64,000 nucleotides of DNA from Wagnerdoeblera sp046292685 (GTDB taxonomy: Bacteria; Pseudomonadota; Alphaproteobacteria; Rhodobacterales; Rhodobacteraceae): the NCBI RefSeq assembly GCF_046292685.1, contig NZ_JBKBQM010000008.1, positions 1 to 64,000 of the forward strand, in the 5' to 3' direction. Position 1 is the stretch's first letter. Each line of letters begins with the position of its first letter. The notes beneath the pieces are model-generated. The model was not told the origin of the DNA and did not search any database. It was given only the letters and a program-made list of their open reading frames with translations. Both the position numbers and the translations under genes were made by a program. This document shows, piece after piece, positions 39,707 to 47,949 of this stretch.

Positions 39707-41566
39707 CTACCACACCACGGGGTGCGACTGGCCGGTGGCCACGTTCACAAGGCCGGTCGGGGCCTTGTCGTTTGGTGCCACCAGAACCCAGGCCCAGGGC
39801 GCGCAGGTCAGGGTGGCGAATTGCAACCGCTCGGGAAAGCCGGGCGACCAGCGCGGCGAGAATGTGGGCTCGTACATCCAGTCGATGCGCTGCGCCGTGG
39901 TCAGGAACGCCTGCCATTCGGCATCGTAGCTTTCGGCCGGCCGCGCGGTCATCAGGCCGGCAACCTCGTGGCGCACCTGCGCCACCACCTGCCCGCCGGT
40001 CGCCAGCGCCCAGCCGCCCTGGCTGTCGCGCAGCGCATTCACCGCCAGCGCCATCGCCGCATCGGACGACCCCACCGCCCAGATGTTGTGGCTGTCGTGC
40101 GCGACCGAACAGGCCAGCCCGGTTTCGGGGGTGGCGGGGCCGGTGCCCAGCCAGAACATGCGCCCTACCGCGCCGCTGCCCGAATGCCGGTCCACCACGG
40201 CGAATTTGGTGATGCGCCGGGCGGTGTCGCGTTGCACCGCGCCGTCCGCGACCGGCAAGTCCGCCTCGATGAAATCGGGCGCCCAGTGAAACGGGCGCAG
40301 CAACGCGGCGCGGGCGGTGGGGCCGGGGCCGGGCGCGGCAATGGCAAAGTCGGCCGCGGTCAGGGGGCGCGGCAGGTGCACGGTGCGCGTGGCCCAGTCG
40401 GGCCAGTCGATGCGCGGCAGGGGGCCGATGTAGCGCCGGCCCTCCGAGGCCGGGGCGCCATCGGCCCAGACCTCGGCAATGTCCAGCGCCGCCACGTCGG
40501 ACAGCATCACGATATCGGCATAACGCCCCGGCGCCAGCGCGCCGACCCAGGGCGTCAGCCGCATGTGGCGCGCAGGGTTGATGGTGACGCACTGGATGGC
40601 CGTTTCGGGCTTGAGCCCCGAGCGGATCGCCAGCCGCACGTTGTGGTCGGTCGCGCCGATCCGCAGCGTTTCCGAGGCGCCGCGGTCATCGGTGGCAAAG
40701 GCGACCTGGCTCCAGTCGCGCAGGCCGCGTTCCAGCAGGCCGCCGATGATCTCGGGCATGGAATGCGGGCGGATTTCCAGGAAAAGCCCGCGGCGCAGCT
40801 TGTCCCAGGCTTCTTCGGCCGTCCAGGCCTCGTGGTCCGAGGCCATGCCGGCGGCGGCAAAGGCGTTGATCCGCGGCAGGTCGCGGATGCCGGCGGCGTG
40901 CCCTTCGACCACGCCGCGCGCGGCGAAGGTGGCGCGGATCATCCCCCAAAGCCGGTGGTGCGAGGGGTTTTCGGGGTTCCAGACCGCGGGCCAGTCCATC
41001 ACCTCGTCCAGGCCGGCGACCATCGGGTTTGCCATGAAGTCCGCCTGTTCCGCCGCGCCGAAATGCCCGCCCGAAACCTCGTAGCCGGTGGGCGGCACGG
41101 CAGAGCCGGGCAGCGGAAAGATCTTCAGCGGGCTGCCGGCGCGCCGGGCCATCAACCAGAAATCCAGCGTGCGCGGGCCGTTCACGTTGGAAAACTCGTG
41201 GCTGGCCTCGCAGGTCCAGGTGTTGCCGAAGGGGATGACCAGCGCGGCCTCGTGCTCGGGCGTCAGGTGCGAGGATTCGATGTGCTTGTGCACCTCGCCA
41301 AAGCCGGGCACGGCGGCCAGGTGGCGGCGGTCCACGGTTTCGCCTGCCGGACCGGGAAAGCTGCCTTGCGGCCCGACAAAGGCGATGCGCCGGCCCTTGA
41401 TCGCAATTTCGGCATCGTCGATCCAGGTGCCGGTCGGCGCATCGAACAGCCGGCCCACCCGGATCAGCCGGTCGGCGGGCCGATGGCCCAGGGCCACGCG
41501 CACCAGATCCTGCCGGATGGCGGTTTCGGTTTCGGGGTTCAGGTCGGTGTCGGGCGCCTCAGCCAT
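39707..41566 (-). CDS. ade: Adenine deaminase
   Basis: A 619-aa amidohydrolase converting adenine to hypoxanthine. Features are the N-terminal composite beta domain (DDAEIAIKGRRIAFVG), GFGEVHKHIESSHLTPEHEAA with the metal-binding histidines, and later FATDDRGASETLRIG. The C-terminal adenine-deaminase domain has HDSHNIWAVGSSDAAMALAV. Its 5' end overlaps a small gene by 8 bp. With the nucleoside hydrolase and phosphoribosyltransferase that follow on the other strand, it forms a purine-salvage neighbourhood. Confidence 0.92.
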   Translation of the reverse strand: MAEAPDTDLNPETETAIRQDLVRVALGHRPADRLIRVGRLFDAPTGTWIDDAEIAIKGRRIAFVGPQGSFPGPAGETVDRRHLAAVPGFGEVHKHIESSHLTPEHEAALVIPFGNTWTCEASHEFSNVNGPRTLDFWLMARRAGSPLKIFPLPGSAVPPTGYEVSGGHFGAAEQADFMANPMVAGLDEVMDWPAVWNPENPSHHRLWGMIRATFAARGVVEGHAAGIRDLPRINAFAAAGMASDHEAWTAEEAWDKLRRGLFLEIRPHSMPEIIGGLLERGLRDWSQVAFATDDRGASETLRIGATDHNVRLAIRSGLKPETAIQCVTINPARHMRLTPWVGALAPGRYADIVMLSDVAALDIAEVWADGAPASEGRRYIGPLPRIDWPDWATRTVHLPRPLTAADFAIAAPGPGPTARAALLRPFHWAPDFIEADLPVADGAVQRDTARRITKFAVVDRHSGSGAVGRMFWLGTGPATPETGLACSVAHDSHNIWAVGSSDAAMALAVNALRDSQGGWALATGGQVVAQVRHEVAGLMTARPAESYDAEWQAFLTTAQRIDWMYEPTFSPRWSPGFPERLQFATLTCAPWAWVLVAPNDKAPTGLVNVATGQSHPVVW

Positions 41567-41738
41567 GATCGCGCCGCGGGTCCAGGTCGGCCAGCTGGCG
41601 GGCGGCCAGGGCGCGCACCCGGGGGTCGGAATCGTGGGCGGCTATGTGGCGCAGGTAGATCAGCCAGCTTCCGCTGCTGTCGCCGCGCCCCAGACGCTGC
41701 GCAAAGACCCAGACCTTGCGATCGCTGTCGATGACCAT
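41559..41738 (-). CDS. Small conserved-looking protein upstream of adenine deaminase
   Basis: A 59-aa soluble protein: MVIDSDRKVWVFAQRLGRG, then SWLIYLRHIAAHDSDPRVRA and a basic end. The start has GGAAAGGTG just upstream and the 3' end overlaps the ade start by 8 bp, a sign of translational coupling. I do not recognise the family. The helix with spaced arginines looks like a HEAT-like or protein-binding hairpin. Confidence 0.6.
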   Translation of the reverse strand: MVIDSDRKVWVFAQRLGRGDSSGSWLIYLRHIAAHDSDPRVRALAARQLADLDPRRDHG

Positions 41739-41874
41739 GCCGCACCTTTCCGCCCGACTCGCCCGAGTATAGGCGGGCGCACCGGCCGGCGACAGGGGCG
41801 GGGTGCCGGCGGCTCGGCCCTTGCAACCGGCGCGGATCGCAGGCTTTCTGAGGCGCAAGCTGCAGGAGGCCGCC

Positions 41875-42786
41875 ATGACGATACGCGCGATCATCGACAC
41901 GGACCCGGGGATCGACGATGCGGTGGCGATCCTGCTGGCGCTGGCCAGCCCGGCGTTCGAGATTCTGGGCATCACCACGGTGGCCGGCAATATCGGCATC
42001 GCCACCACCACGCGCAACGCCGGCCGCATCTGCGCGCTGATGGGGCGGGAGGTGCGGATCGAGGCCGGCGCAGCGGCGCCGCTGGCGCGCAAGGGCTTCG
42101 ATACGGCCGAAATCCACGGCGCCGATGGCCTGGGCGGCGTGGCCTTTCCGCCCGCCGCGCGGCCGGCAGGGGCGGATGCCGTGGGGTTTCTGGCCGAAAC
42201 GCTGTTGCGCGAACCCGCCGGGTCGGTCTGGCTGCTGACGCTGGGGCCGCTGACGAACATCGCCCGGCTGGTGACCGACCATCCGGCGGCCGCCGCGCGC
42301 ATCGGCCGGGTGGTGGCGATGGGTGGGGCCGTGCACGACCGCGGCAACATCGGCCCGCGATCCGAGTTCAACATGGCGGCCGACCCGGAAGCCGCCGACA
42401 TCGTGCTGGGCGCGGGGTTGCCGCTGGTGCTGATCCCGCTGGACGTGACGCGCCAGGTGCGCGCCAGCCCCGAGGATTGCGCCGCCCTGCACGCCGCCGG
42501 AACGCCGCAGGCCGAATATTCCGCCCGGCTGATCGAGGCCTATTTCCAGTCGACCACCGTGACCGGCCCGGGCGCCGAAAGCCGCCCGCTGCACGACCCT
42601 TGCGTGATGCTGCAGGCGCTGGACCCCGGCCTGTTCGGGCTGGAGCCGATGGGCCTTGCGGTGGACCTTGGCCCCACGCGCGATGCCGGGGCGCTGACGC
42701 CCGATGCGGCGCGGCCGCCGGTGCAGGTGGCGCTGCGCGTGCAGGGCCGGGCGGCGGTGGCGCGGCTGATCGCGGGCCTGTCGTGA
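41875..42786 (+). CDS. Nucleoside hydrolase (IunH family)
   Basis: A 303-aa N-ribohydrolase splitting ribonucleosides into base and ribose. The N-terminal calcium-binding signature IIDTDPGIDDAVAILLAL is exact. LLTLGPLTNIA, MGGAVHDRGNIGPRSEFNM and the late HDPCVML with catalytic histidine are typical. ATG at 41875 has AGGAGG 6 nt upstream. Base specificity cannot be read from sequence. The stop overlaps the phosphoribosyltransferase start. Confidence 0.93.
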   Translation: MTIRAIIDTDPGIDDAVAILLALASPAFEILGITTVAGNIGIATTTRNAGRICALMGREVRIEAGAAAPLARKGFDTAEIHGADGLGGVAFPPAARPAGADAVGFLAETLLREPAGSVWLLTLGPLTNIARLVTDHPAAAARIGRVVAMGGAVHDRGNIGPRSEFNMAADPEAADIVLGAGLPLVLIPLDVTRQVRASPEDCAALHAAGTPQAEYSARLIEAYFQSTTVTGPGAESRPLHDPCVMLQALDPGLFGLEPMGLAVDLGPTRDAGALTPDAARPPVQVALRVQGRAAVARLIAGLS

Positions 42787-43472
42787 CGCTGGCGCCGCAC
42801 GAATTCTGGCAGCAGCTTTACCCGCCGGGGGCCTTGCCGGGCGACGATGCCGGGGGGTATCTCGGGCATTACCCGGCGGCCTTGCCCGACGGGCGCTGCA
42901 TCGCGCTGCCCATCCGGGTGCTGCCGGGCGATGGCACGCAGGCGGTGGCCTCGCTCATCCTCAACCAGGCGTCCTTTGCGGTGGCCGATGCGCTGGCCGA
43001 TGTGCTGGCGGCGCGTCTGGCCGGGTTTCGCCCGGACGTCGTTGTGGGTGTGCCGACGCTGGGCCTGGCGCTGGCCGATGCAGTGGCGCGGCGGCTGGGC
43101 CACGCGCGCATGGTGGCGCTGGGGACCAGCCGCAAGTTCTGGTATGATGAGGCGCTGTCGGAACCGCTGCGGTCGATCACCAGCCCCGATCAGGCCAAGC
43201 GGGTGTATCTGGACCCGCGCATGCTGCCGGTGCTGCAAGGTGCCCGGGTGGCGGTGATCGACGATGTGGCCAGCACGGGCGCCACCTTGCGGGCGGTGCT
43301 GGCGGTGCTGGCGCGGGCCGGGGTGCAGCCCGTGGCGGCAGGGTTCGCGATGGCGCAGGGGCAAGGGCACGCTGCCATGCTGCCGCCGGGCATGGGGTTT
43401 GCGGCCGCCATCGCCTCGCCCCGGTTGCAACTGGGGGCCGATGGCCGCTGGCGCCCTCAGGCGCGGGACTGA
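42783..43472 (+). CDS. Type-I phosphoribosyltransferase
   Basis: A 229-aa protein with the PRPP-binding signature VAVIDDVASTGATLRAV and a flexible-loop segment (SRKFWYDEALSEPLRSITSP). It is adenine-phosphoribosyltransferase-like in overall pattern. Coupled to the nucleoside hydrolase (GTG within its stop), it could re-use the liberated base. Its last 16 bp overlap the 3' end of the convergent crtB gene. Confidence 0.85.
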   Translation: MTLAPHEFWQQLYPPGALPGDDAGGYLGHYPAALPDGRCIALPIRVLPGDGTQAVASLILNQASFAVADALADVLAARLAGFRPDVVVGVPTLGLALADAVARRLGHARMVALGTSRKFWYDEALSEPLRSITSPDQAKRVYLDPRMLPVLQGARVAVIDDVASTGATLRAVLAVLARAGVQPVAAGFAMAQGQGHAAMLPPGMGFAAAIASPRLQLGADGRWRPQARD

Positions 43473-44467
43473 CGGTCGTTCTGTGCCAGCTGGGCCAGGA
43501 TTTCCAGCATGGCCTCGGATCGCGGCGCCCGCGCCGGCGCATCCTGCCGGGCGGCGTTGACCAGGAATGCAACCTCGGGCGTCGGGCGGGCGTGCAGCGT
43601 GGCCGGCCAGGGCAGGGCCTGCGCCAGCGCCGCCCCGGCAAAGGCGCGCAAGGCCAGCACCAGCTTGCGGCCCCCGCTGGTGCGGGCGCGGCGGGTGATG
43701 CTGTCGTGCCCGTTCTGCGCCACACGGGTGCCGATGGCGGCATAGATGTGCCGGGCGGCAGCGATGCCCGGGCGGCAATCCAGCGGCAAGGCCGCCACCC
43801 CGGCATCGGCGCGGGCGTAAAGACGGTCGGCATGGTCCAGAAGGCGGCGGGTCAGCGCCGCAATCTGCGGCGAGGGCCGCGGATCGGCCAGAAAGGCGCC
43901 CGGATCGACCCCGGCCTGGTCCAGCCAGTCGAGCGGCAGGTATAGCCGGCCGGCGCGCGCATCCTCGCCCACGTCGCGGGCGATGTTGGTCAGCTGCATC
44001 GCCAGCCCCAGATCGCAAGCCCGTGCCAGCCGGTCAGCATCGCGCACGCGCATCAGCACGCACATCATCGCGCCGACCGCCGCCGCAACCCGCGCCGAAT
44101 AGGCCAGCACCCCCGACAGGTCGGCATAGCGGCGCCCCTCGGCATCCCAGGCGAAGCCTTCGAGCAACGCCTCGGGCAGGGCCTGCGGCATGCCCCATTC
44201 GGCGATCAGGGCGGCAAAGGCGCGATCCTCGGGCGCGTTCAGCGGGCGCCCCTGATAGCACAGGTCCAGCCGGTCGCGCAGGCGCAGCACCGCAGCCCCC
44301 TTGGCGGCGGTTTCGTCCACCGCATCGTCGGCCAGCCGGCAAAAGGCGTAAAGCACCAGCGCCGGGTCGCGCACCCGCGCCGGCAACAGCCGCGATGCCG
44401 CGTGGAACGAATGCGACCCGGTGCGGATCGAGGCGGCGCAATGCGCAAGGTCGGCAGGCGCGATCAT
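43457..44467 (-). CDS. crtB: Phytoene synthase
   Basis: A 336-aa trans-isoprenyl diphosphate synthase that joins two geranylgeranyl diphosphates head to head into phytoene. Both aspartate-rich substrate motifs are present: FCRLADDAVDE (about residues 42-52) and TNIARDVGEDARAGRLYLPL. It is the second gene of the crtI-crtB operon, with start overlapping the crtI stop (ATGA), as in other Rhodobacteraceae. Confidence 0.96.
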   Translation of the reverse strand: MIAPADLAHCAASIRTGSHSFHAASRLLPARVRDPALVLYAFCRLADDAVDETAAKGAAVLRLRDRLDLCYQGRPLNAPEDRAFAALIAEWGMPQALPEALLEGFAWDAEGRRYADLSGVLAYSARVAAAVGAMMCVLMRVRDADRLARACDLGLAMQLTNIARDVGEDARAGRLYLPLDWLDQAGVDPGAFLADPRPSPQIAALTRRLLDHADRLYARADAGVAALPLDCRPGIAAARHIYAAIGTRVAQNGHDSITRRARTSGGRKLVLALRAFAGAALAQALPWPATLHARPTPEVAFLVNAARQDAPARAPRSEAMLEILAQLAQNDRQSRA

Positions 44468-46032
44468 TCGGCGGCCATCCTTTCGGGCAAGGGCGCGCGG
44501 ATCCGGCCGGGGCCGTCGGGCACAAGTTGCGCCAGCACCTCGGCGCTGCCCACCACGCCGGGCAGGCCTGCGCCCGGGTGCGTGCCGGCCCCCGCCAGCC
44601 ACAGGCCCGGCAGTTCCTCGGACACGTTGTGCGGGCGGAACCAGGCCGATTGCAGGATGCGCGGTTCGATGGAAAAGCCGGTGCCCATCGGCGCCAGATA
44701 GCGCGACTGGAAGGTTTCGGGCGTGAACACCAGGCTTTCGGTGATATGGCGCGACAGGCCGGGCAGCAGGCGGTCTTCCAGCATGGCCAGCATCCGGCGG
44801 CGGTAGGGTTCGGCCTCGGCCGCCCAGTCCACCCCGTTGTCGTGGCCCAGATGCGGCACCGGCGACAAGGCATAGAAGGTGTCGCCGCCGTCGGGCGCGC
44901 AGCCCGGGTCGGTGACCGAAGGGCGGTGGACATAAAGGCTCATGTCCTCGGCCAGGCGCCCGGTCTGGAAGATGTCGCGGATATGGGTGCGGTAGCGCGG
45001 GCCGACCAGAATGGTGTGGTGCCCCGCCTCGGGCCACAGGGCACGGGTGCCGCGGGTGCCGAAATACCACACGAACAGGCTCATCGACCAACGGGTGCGC
45101 TTCAGTCGCGCACTGGTCCAGCGCCGGCGCGGGTGGTTGCGCAACAGCCGGTCGTAGGTGTGCCCGGCATCGGCGTTGGACACGACGACCTCGGCCGCAA
45201 TCGCCTCGCCGGTCGTCAGGCGCACGCCGGCGGCGCGGCCGTTCTGCACCAGAATCTCGTCCACCTCGGCGTTCTGGACCACGGCGCCACCCTGATCTTG
45301 CACCACGTCGGCCATCGCCCGGGCAATCGCCTGCACGCCGCCCATCGCGTAATGCACGCCGAACGCCTTTTCGAGGTGGTTGACGAGGATATACATCGAC
45401 GTGACGTGAAACGGATCGCCGCCGATGAACAGCGGGTGGAACGACAGCGCAAAGCGCAGCCGCGGGTCGCGCACGCGGGCGGCGGCATGGGCATGGACCG
45501 AACGGTCCGCCCGCAGCATGGCAAAGCGCGGCAGCACCTTCAGCAGGTCGGCGAAACGGTGCATCGACCGGCGCCCGAGGTCTTCGTAGCCGAACCAGTA
45601 GCGCGCCTCGGATTCGCGCAGGAAACGGTCGTAGCCCGGCACATCGGCGGGCGACAGGCGCGCCACCTCGGCCCGCATCGCGGCCGTATCCTGCCGGGCG
45701 GTGAAGCTGCTGCCGTCGGGCCAGGTGATGCGATAGAACGGGTCCATCGGCACCAGCTTCACATCCTGGTCGAAGTCGCGCCCCGTCGCCGCCCACAGGT
45801 CGCGCAGGCCCTGCGGCACCGTCACGATGGTCGGCCCGAGGTCGAAGCGGTGCCCGCCTGCGTCGATGCTGGAGCCGCGGCCGCCCGGGCGGTCCAGCCG
45901 GTCGAGCACGGTGACCTGCCAGCCTTTGGCCCCCAGCCGCATGGCCGAGGCCAGGCCCCCGATTCCCGCCCCGATCACCAACGCGCGACCGCGCCCTGCC
46001 TGCGAATTGGGCAACGTGCTGTGCTGAAGCAT
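44464..46032 (-). CDS. crtI: Phytoene desaturase
   Basis: A 522-aa FAD-dependent desaturase; in Rhodobacter it makes three desaturations to neurosporene. The dinucleotide motif VIGAGIGGLASA is at residues 19-30. The C-terminal signature GLWLAGAGTHPGAGLPGVVG is characteristic. It is divergent from crtA across a 155-bp control region with two PpsR-type sites. Confidence 0.97.
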   Translation of the reverse strand: MLQHSTLPNSQAGRGRALVIGAGIGGLASAMRLGAKGWQVTVLDRLDRPGGRGSSIDAGGHRFDLGPTIVTVPQGLRDLWAATGRDFDQDVKLVPMDPFYRITWPDGSSFTARQDTAAMRAEVARLSPADVPGYDRFLRESEARYWFGYEDLGRRSMHRFADLLKVLPRFAMLRADRSVHAHAAARVRDPRLRFALSFHPLFIGGDPFHVTSMYILVNHLEKAFGVHYAMGGVQAIARAMADVVQDQGGAVVQNAEVDEILVQNGRAAGVRLTTGEAIAAEVVVSNADAGHTYDRLLRNHPRRRWTSARLKRTRWSMSLFVWYFGTRGTRALWPEAGHHTILVGPRYRTHIRDIFQTGRLAEDMSLYVHRPSVTDPGCAPDGGDTFYALSPVPHLGHDNGVDWAAEAEPYRRRMLAMLEDRLLPGLSRHITESLVFTPETFQSRYLAPMGTGFSIEPRILQSAWFRPHNVSEELPGLWLAGAGTHPGAGLPGVVGSAEVLAQLVPDGPGRIRAPLPERMAAE

Positions 46033-46055
46033 CGACTCGGGTGTCCTTTGAGTGG

Positions 46056-46073
46056 TGTAAATATGAGTTTACA
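46056..46073. promoter_or_regulatory. PpsR/CrtJ-type operator upstream of crtI
   Basis: TGTAAATATGAGTTTACA is a perfect TGT-N12-ACA palindrome, the established PpsR/CrtJ target of photosynthesis promoters, located 24 bp before the crtI start. Confidence 0.88.
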
Positions 46074-46131
46074 GTTTGCCGCCGGCATTTCAACCCGAAT
46101 ACCGCTTTCGGATTGCCTTCTTGCCGGAAAG

Positions 46132-46149
46132 TGACAATATAAGTTTACA
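46132..46149. promoter_or_regulatory. PpsR/CrtJ-type operator upstream of crtA
   Basis: TGACAATATAAGTTTACA keeps the N12 spacing and the right half of the palindrome, with TGA instead of TGT. Its centre is 76 bp (about seven turns) from the site near crtI. It is 39 bp before crtA. Confidence 0.78.
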
Positions 46150-46187
46150 CTTTGGGCGCTGACTCGCGCCGACCCTCGGGGCCACAG

Positions 46188-46907
46188 ATGCAGACCGCCG
46201 TTCTCAGCCTTTACCGCTTCGAGTCGCGTCTTTCGCGGCTTTGGGCGGTGGTGCAGATGGGGGCGGCACGGCTGCCGCTGATGCGCATGCCGGGCCTGCG
46301 GTTCTGGAAGCTGTGCGGCACCGGCACCGGCGAAGGGTTCACGCCGCGCCCGAACACCGCGGTCTGGGCCATTCTGACCGTCTGGCAGGACGAGGCCGCG
46401 GCCCGCGCCGGGCTGGCCGCACGGGCGCCCTTCGGCCGGTGGCAGGCGCGGGCGGCCGAGGATTTCCACATCTGGCTGGAACCGCGCAGCGCGCGTGGCC
46501 AGTGGTCGGGCGTGGCGCCGTTTCAGCCCGAAACGACCGTCGCAGCCGATGGGCCTGTTGCCGCCATGACGCGCGCCACCGTCCGGCTGCGCCGTGCCGC
46601 GCGGTTCTGGGCCCGGGTGCCCGACATTTCCGCCCGCATCGGCGCCGACCCGGCCGTGCTGTTCAAGATCGGCATGGGCGAGGTGCCGCTGATCCACCAG
46701 GTCACCTTTTCCGTCTGGCCCGATACCGCCAGCATGGCCGCCTTTGCCCGCAAGGGCGCCCACGCCGAGGCCATCCGCGCCGTGCGCGACGAAGGCTGGT
46801 TCAACGAGGAACTCTACGCCCGGTTCCGGGTGATCCGCACGCAAGGCAGCTGGGGCGGGCGCAACCCGCTGGCGGTGCCCGACCAGACACAGACGAGGAT
46901 TGCATGA
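46188..46907 (+). CDS. crtA: Spheroidene monooxygenase
   Basis: A 239-aa heme-type ketolase that converts spheroidene to spheroidenone when oxygen is present. The sequence MQTAVLSLYRFESRLSRLWA and FKIGMGEVPLIHQVTFSVWP match the CrtA family. Start at ATG 46188 rather than 46152, because the shorter form aligns with the family N-terminus. The stop overlaps bchI, tying carotenoid oxidation to bacteriochlorophyll synthesis in one operon. Confidence 0.94.
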   Translation: MQTAVLSLYRFESRLSRLWAVVQMGAARLPLMRMPGLRFWKLCGTGTGEGFTPRPNTAVWAILTVWQDEAAARAGLAARAPFGRWQARAAEDFHIWLEPRSARGQWSGVAPFQPETTVAADGPVAAMTRATVRLRRAARFWARVPDISARIGADPAVLFKIGMGEVPLIHQVTFSVWPDTASMAAFARKGAHAEAIRAVRDEGWFNEELYARFRVIRTQGSWGGRNPLAVPDQTQTRIA

Positions 46908-47905
46908 GCGTCTTTCCCTTTACCGCCATCGTCGGCCAGGACGAGATGAAACGCGCGATGATCCTGACCGCGATCGACCCGACCATCGGCGGCGTGCTGG
47001 TGTTCGGCGACCGCGGCACGGGCAAATCCACCGCCGTTCGGGGCCTGGCGCAGCTGCTGCCGCCGATCCAGGCGGTGGCGGGTTGCCCGGTCAACTCCGC
47101 CCGCCCCGAGGATTGCCCCGATTGGGCCGAGGTTTCCGACCGTTCGATGGTCGCCAGACCCACCCCGGTGATCGACCTGCCGCTGGGCGCCACCGAAGAC
47201 CGGGTGACCGGCGCGCTGGATATCGAACGCGCGCTGACACGCGGCGAAAAGGCGTTTCAGCCCGGGCTGCTTGCGCGGGCCAACCGCGGCTATCTGTATA
47301 TCGACGAGGTGAACCTGCTGGACGATCACATCGTCGATCTGCTGCTGGATGTGGCGCAGTCGGGCGAAAACGTGATCGAGCGCGAGGGCCTGAGCATCCG
47401 CCACCCGGCGCGCTTCGTGCTGGTGGGCTCGGGCAACCCCGAGGAAGGCGAGCTGCGCCCGCAGCTGCTGGACCGTTTCGGCCTGTCGGTGGAGGTTGTC
47501 AGCCCGCGCGACGTGGAAACGCGGGTCGAGGTGGTGCGCCGCCGCGATGCCTTCGACCGCGACCGGGCCGGCTTCATCGCGCAGTGGGCGCCCGAGGAAG
47601 CCGCCTTGCGCGCCCGAATCCTGGCGGCCCGCGCCCGCCTGGCCGACATTGCCACGCCCAACACCGCCTTGCACGATTGCGCCAGCCTGTGCATTGCGCT
47701 CGGCTCGGACGGGGTGCGGGGCGAGCTGACGCTGCTGCGCGCCGCCCGCGCGGTGGCGGCCTGGGAAGGGGCCGGTTCGATCGGCCGGGATCATCTGAAA
47801 TCCGTGGCGCCTTCGGCCTTGCGCCACCGCCTGCGCCGCGACCCGCTGGACGAGGCCGGGTCCTCGGCCCGGATCGCGCGGCAACTGGACGAGGTGCTGC
47901 CCTGA
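46904..47905 (+). CDS. bchI: Magnesium chelatase ATPase subunit I
   Basis: A 333-aa AAA+ motor of the complex that inserts Mg2+ into protoporphyrin IX. Walker A is FGDRGTGKSTAV (about residue 35), Walker B is YLYIDEVNLLDDH, sensor 1 is in LVGSGNPEEGELRPQLLDRF. The N-terminal FPFTAIVGQDEMKRA is typical. ATG overlaps the crtA stop. Confidence 0.97.
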   Translation: MSVFPFTAIVGQDEMKRAMILTAIDPTIGGVLVFGDRGTGKSTAVRGLAQLLPPIQAVAGCPVNSARPEDCPDWAEVSDRSMVARPTPVIDLPLGATEDRVTGALDIERALTRGEKAFQPGLLARANRGYLYIDEVNLLDDHIVDLLLDVAQSGENVIEREGLSIRHPARFVLVGSGNPEEGELRPQLLDRFGLSVEVVSPRDVETRVEVVRRRDAFDRDRAGFIAQWAPEEAALRARILAARARLADIATPNTALHDCASLCIALGSDGVRGELTLLRAARAVAAWEGAGSIGRDHLKSVAPSALRHRLRRDPLDEAGSSARIARQLDEVLP

Positions 47906-47949
47906 GCCCCTTCGACCTGACCCGGGGGCGCGGCGAAGGCCCCGCCCCG

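Noticed and set aside
46900..47949. bchD starting upstream within bchI
   Set aside because: The frame is open, but the residues are a shadow of bchI; the family length and N-terminal pattern fit GTG at 47950.
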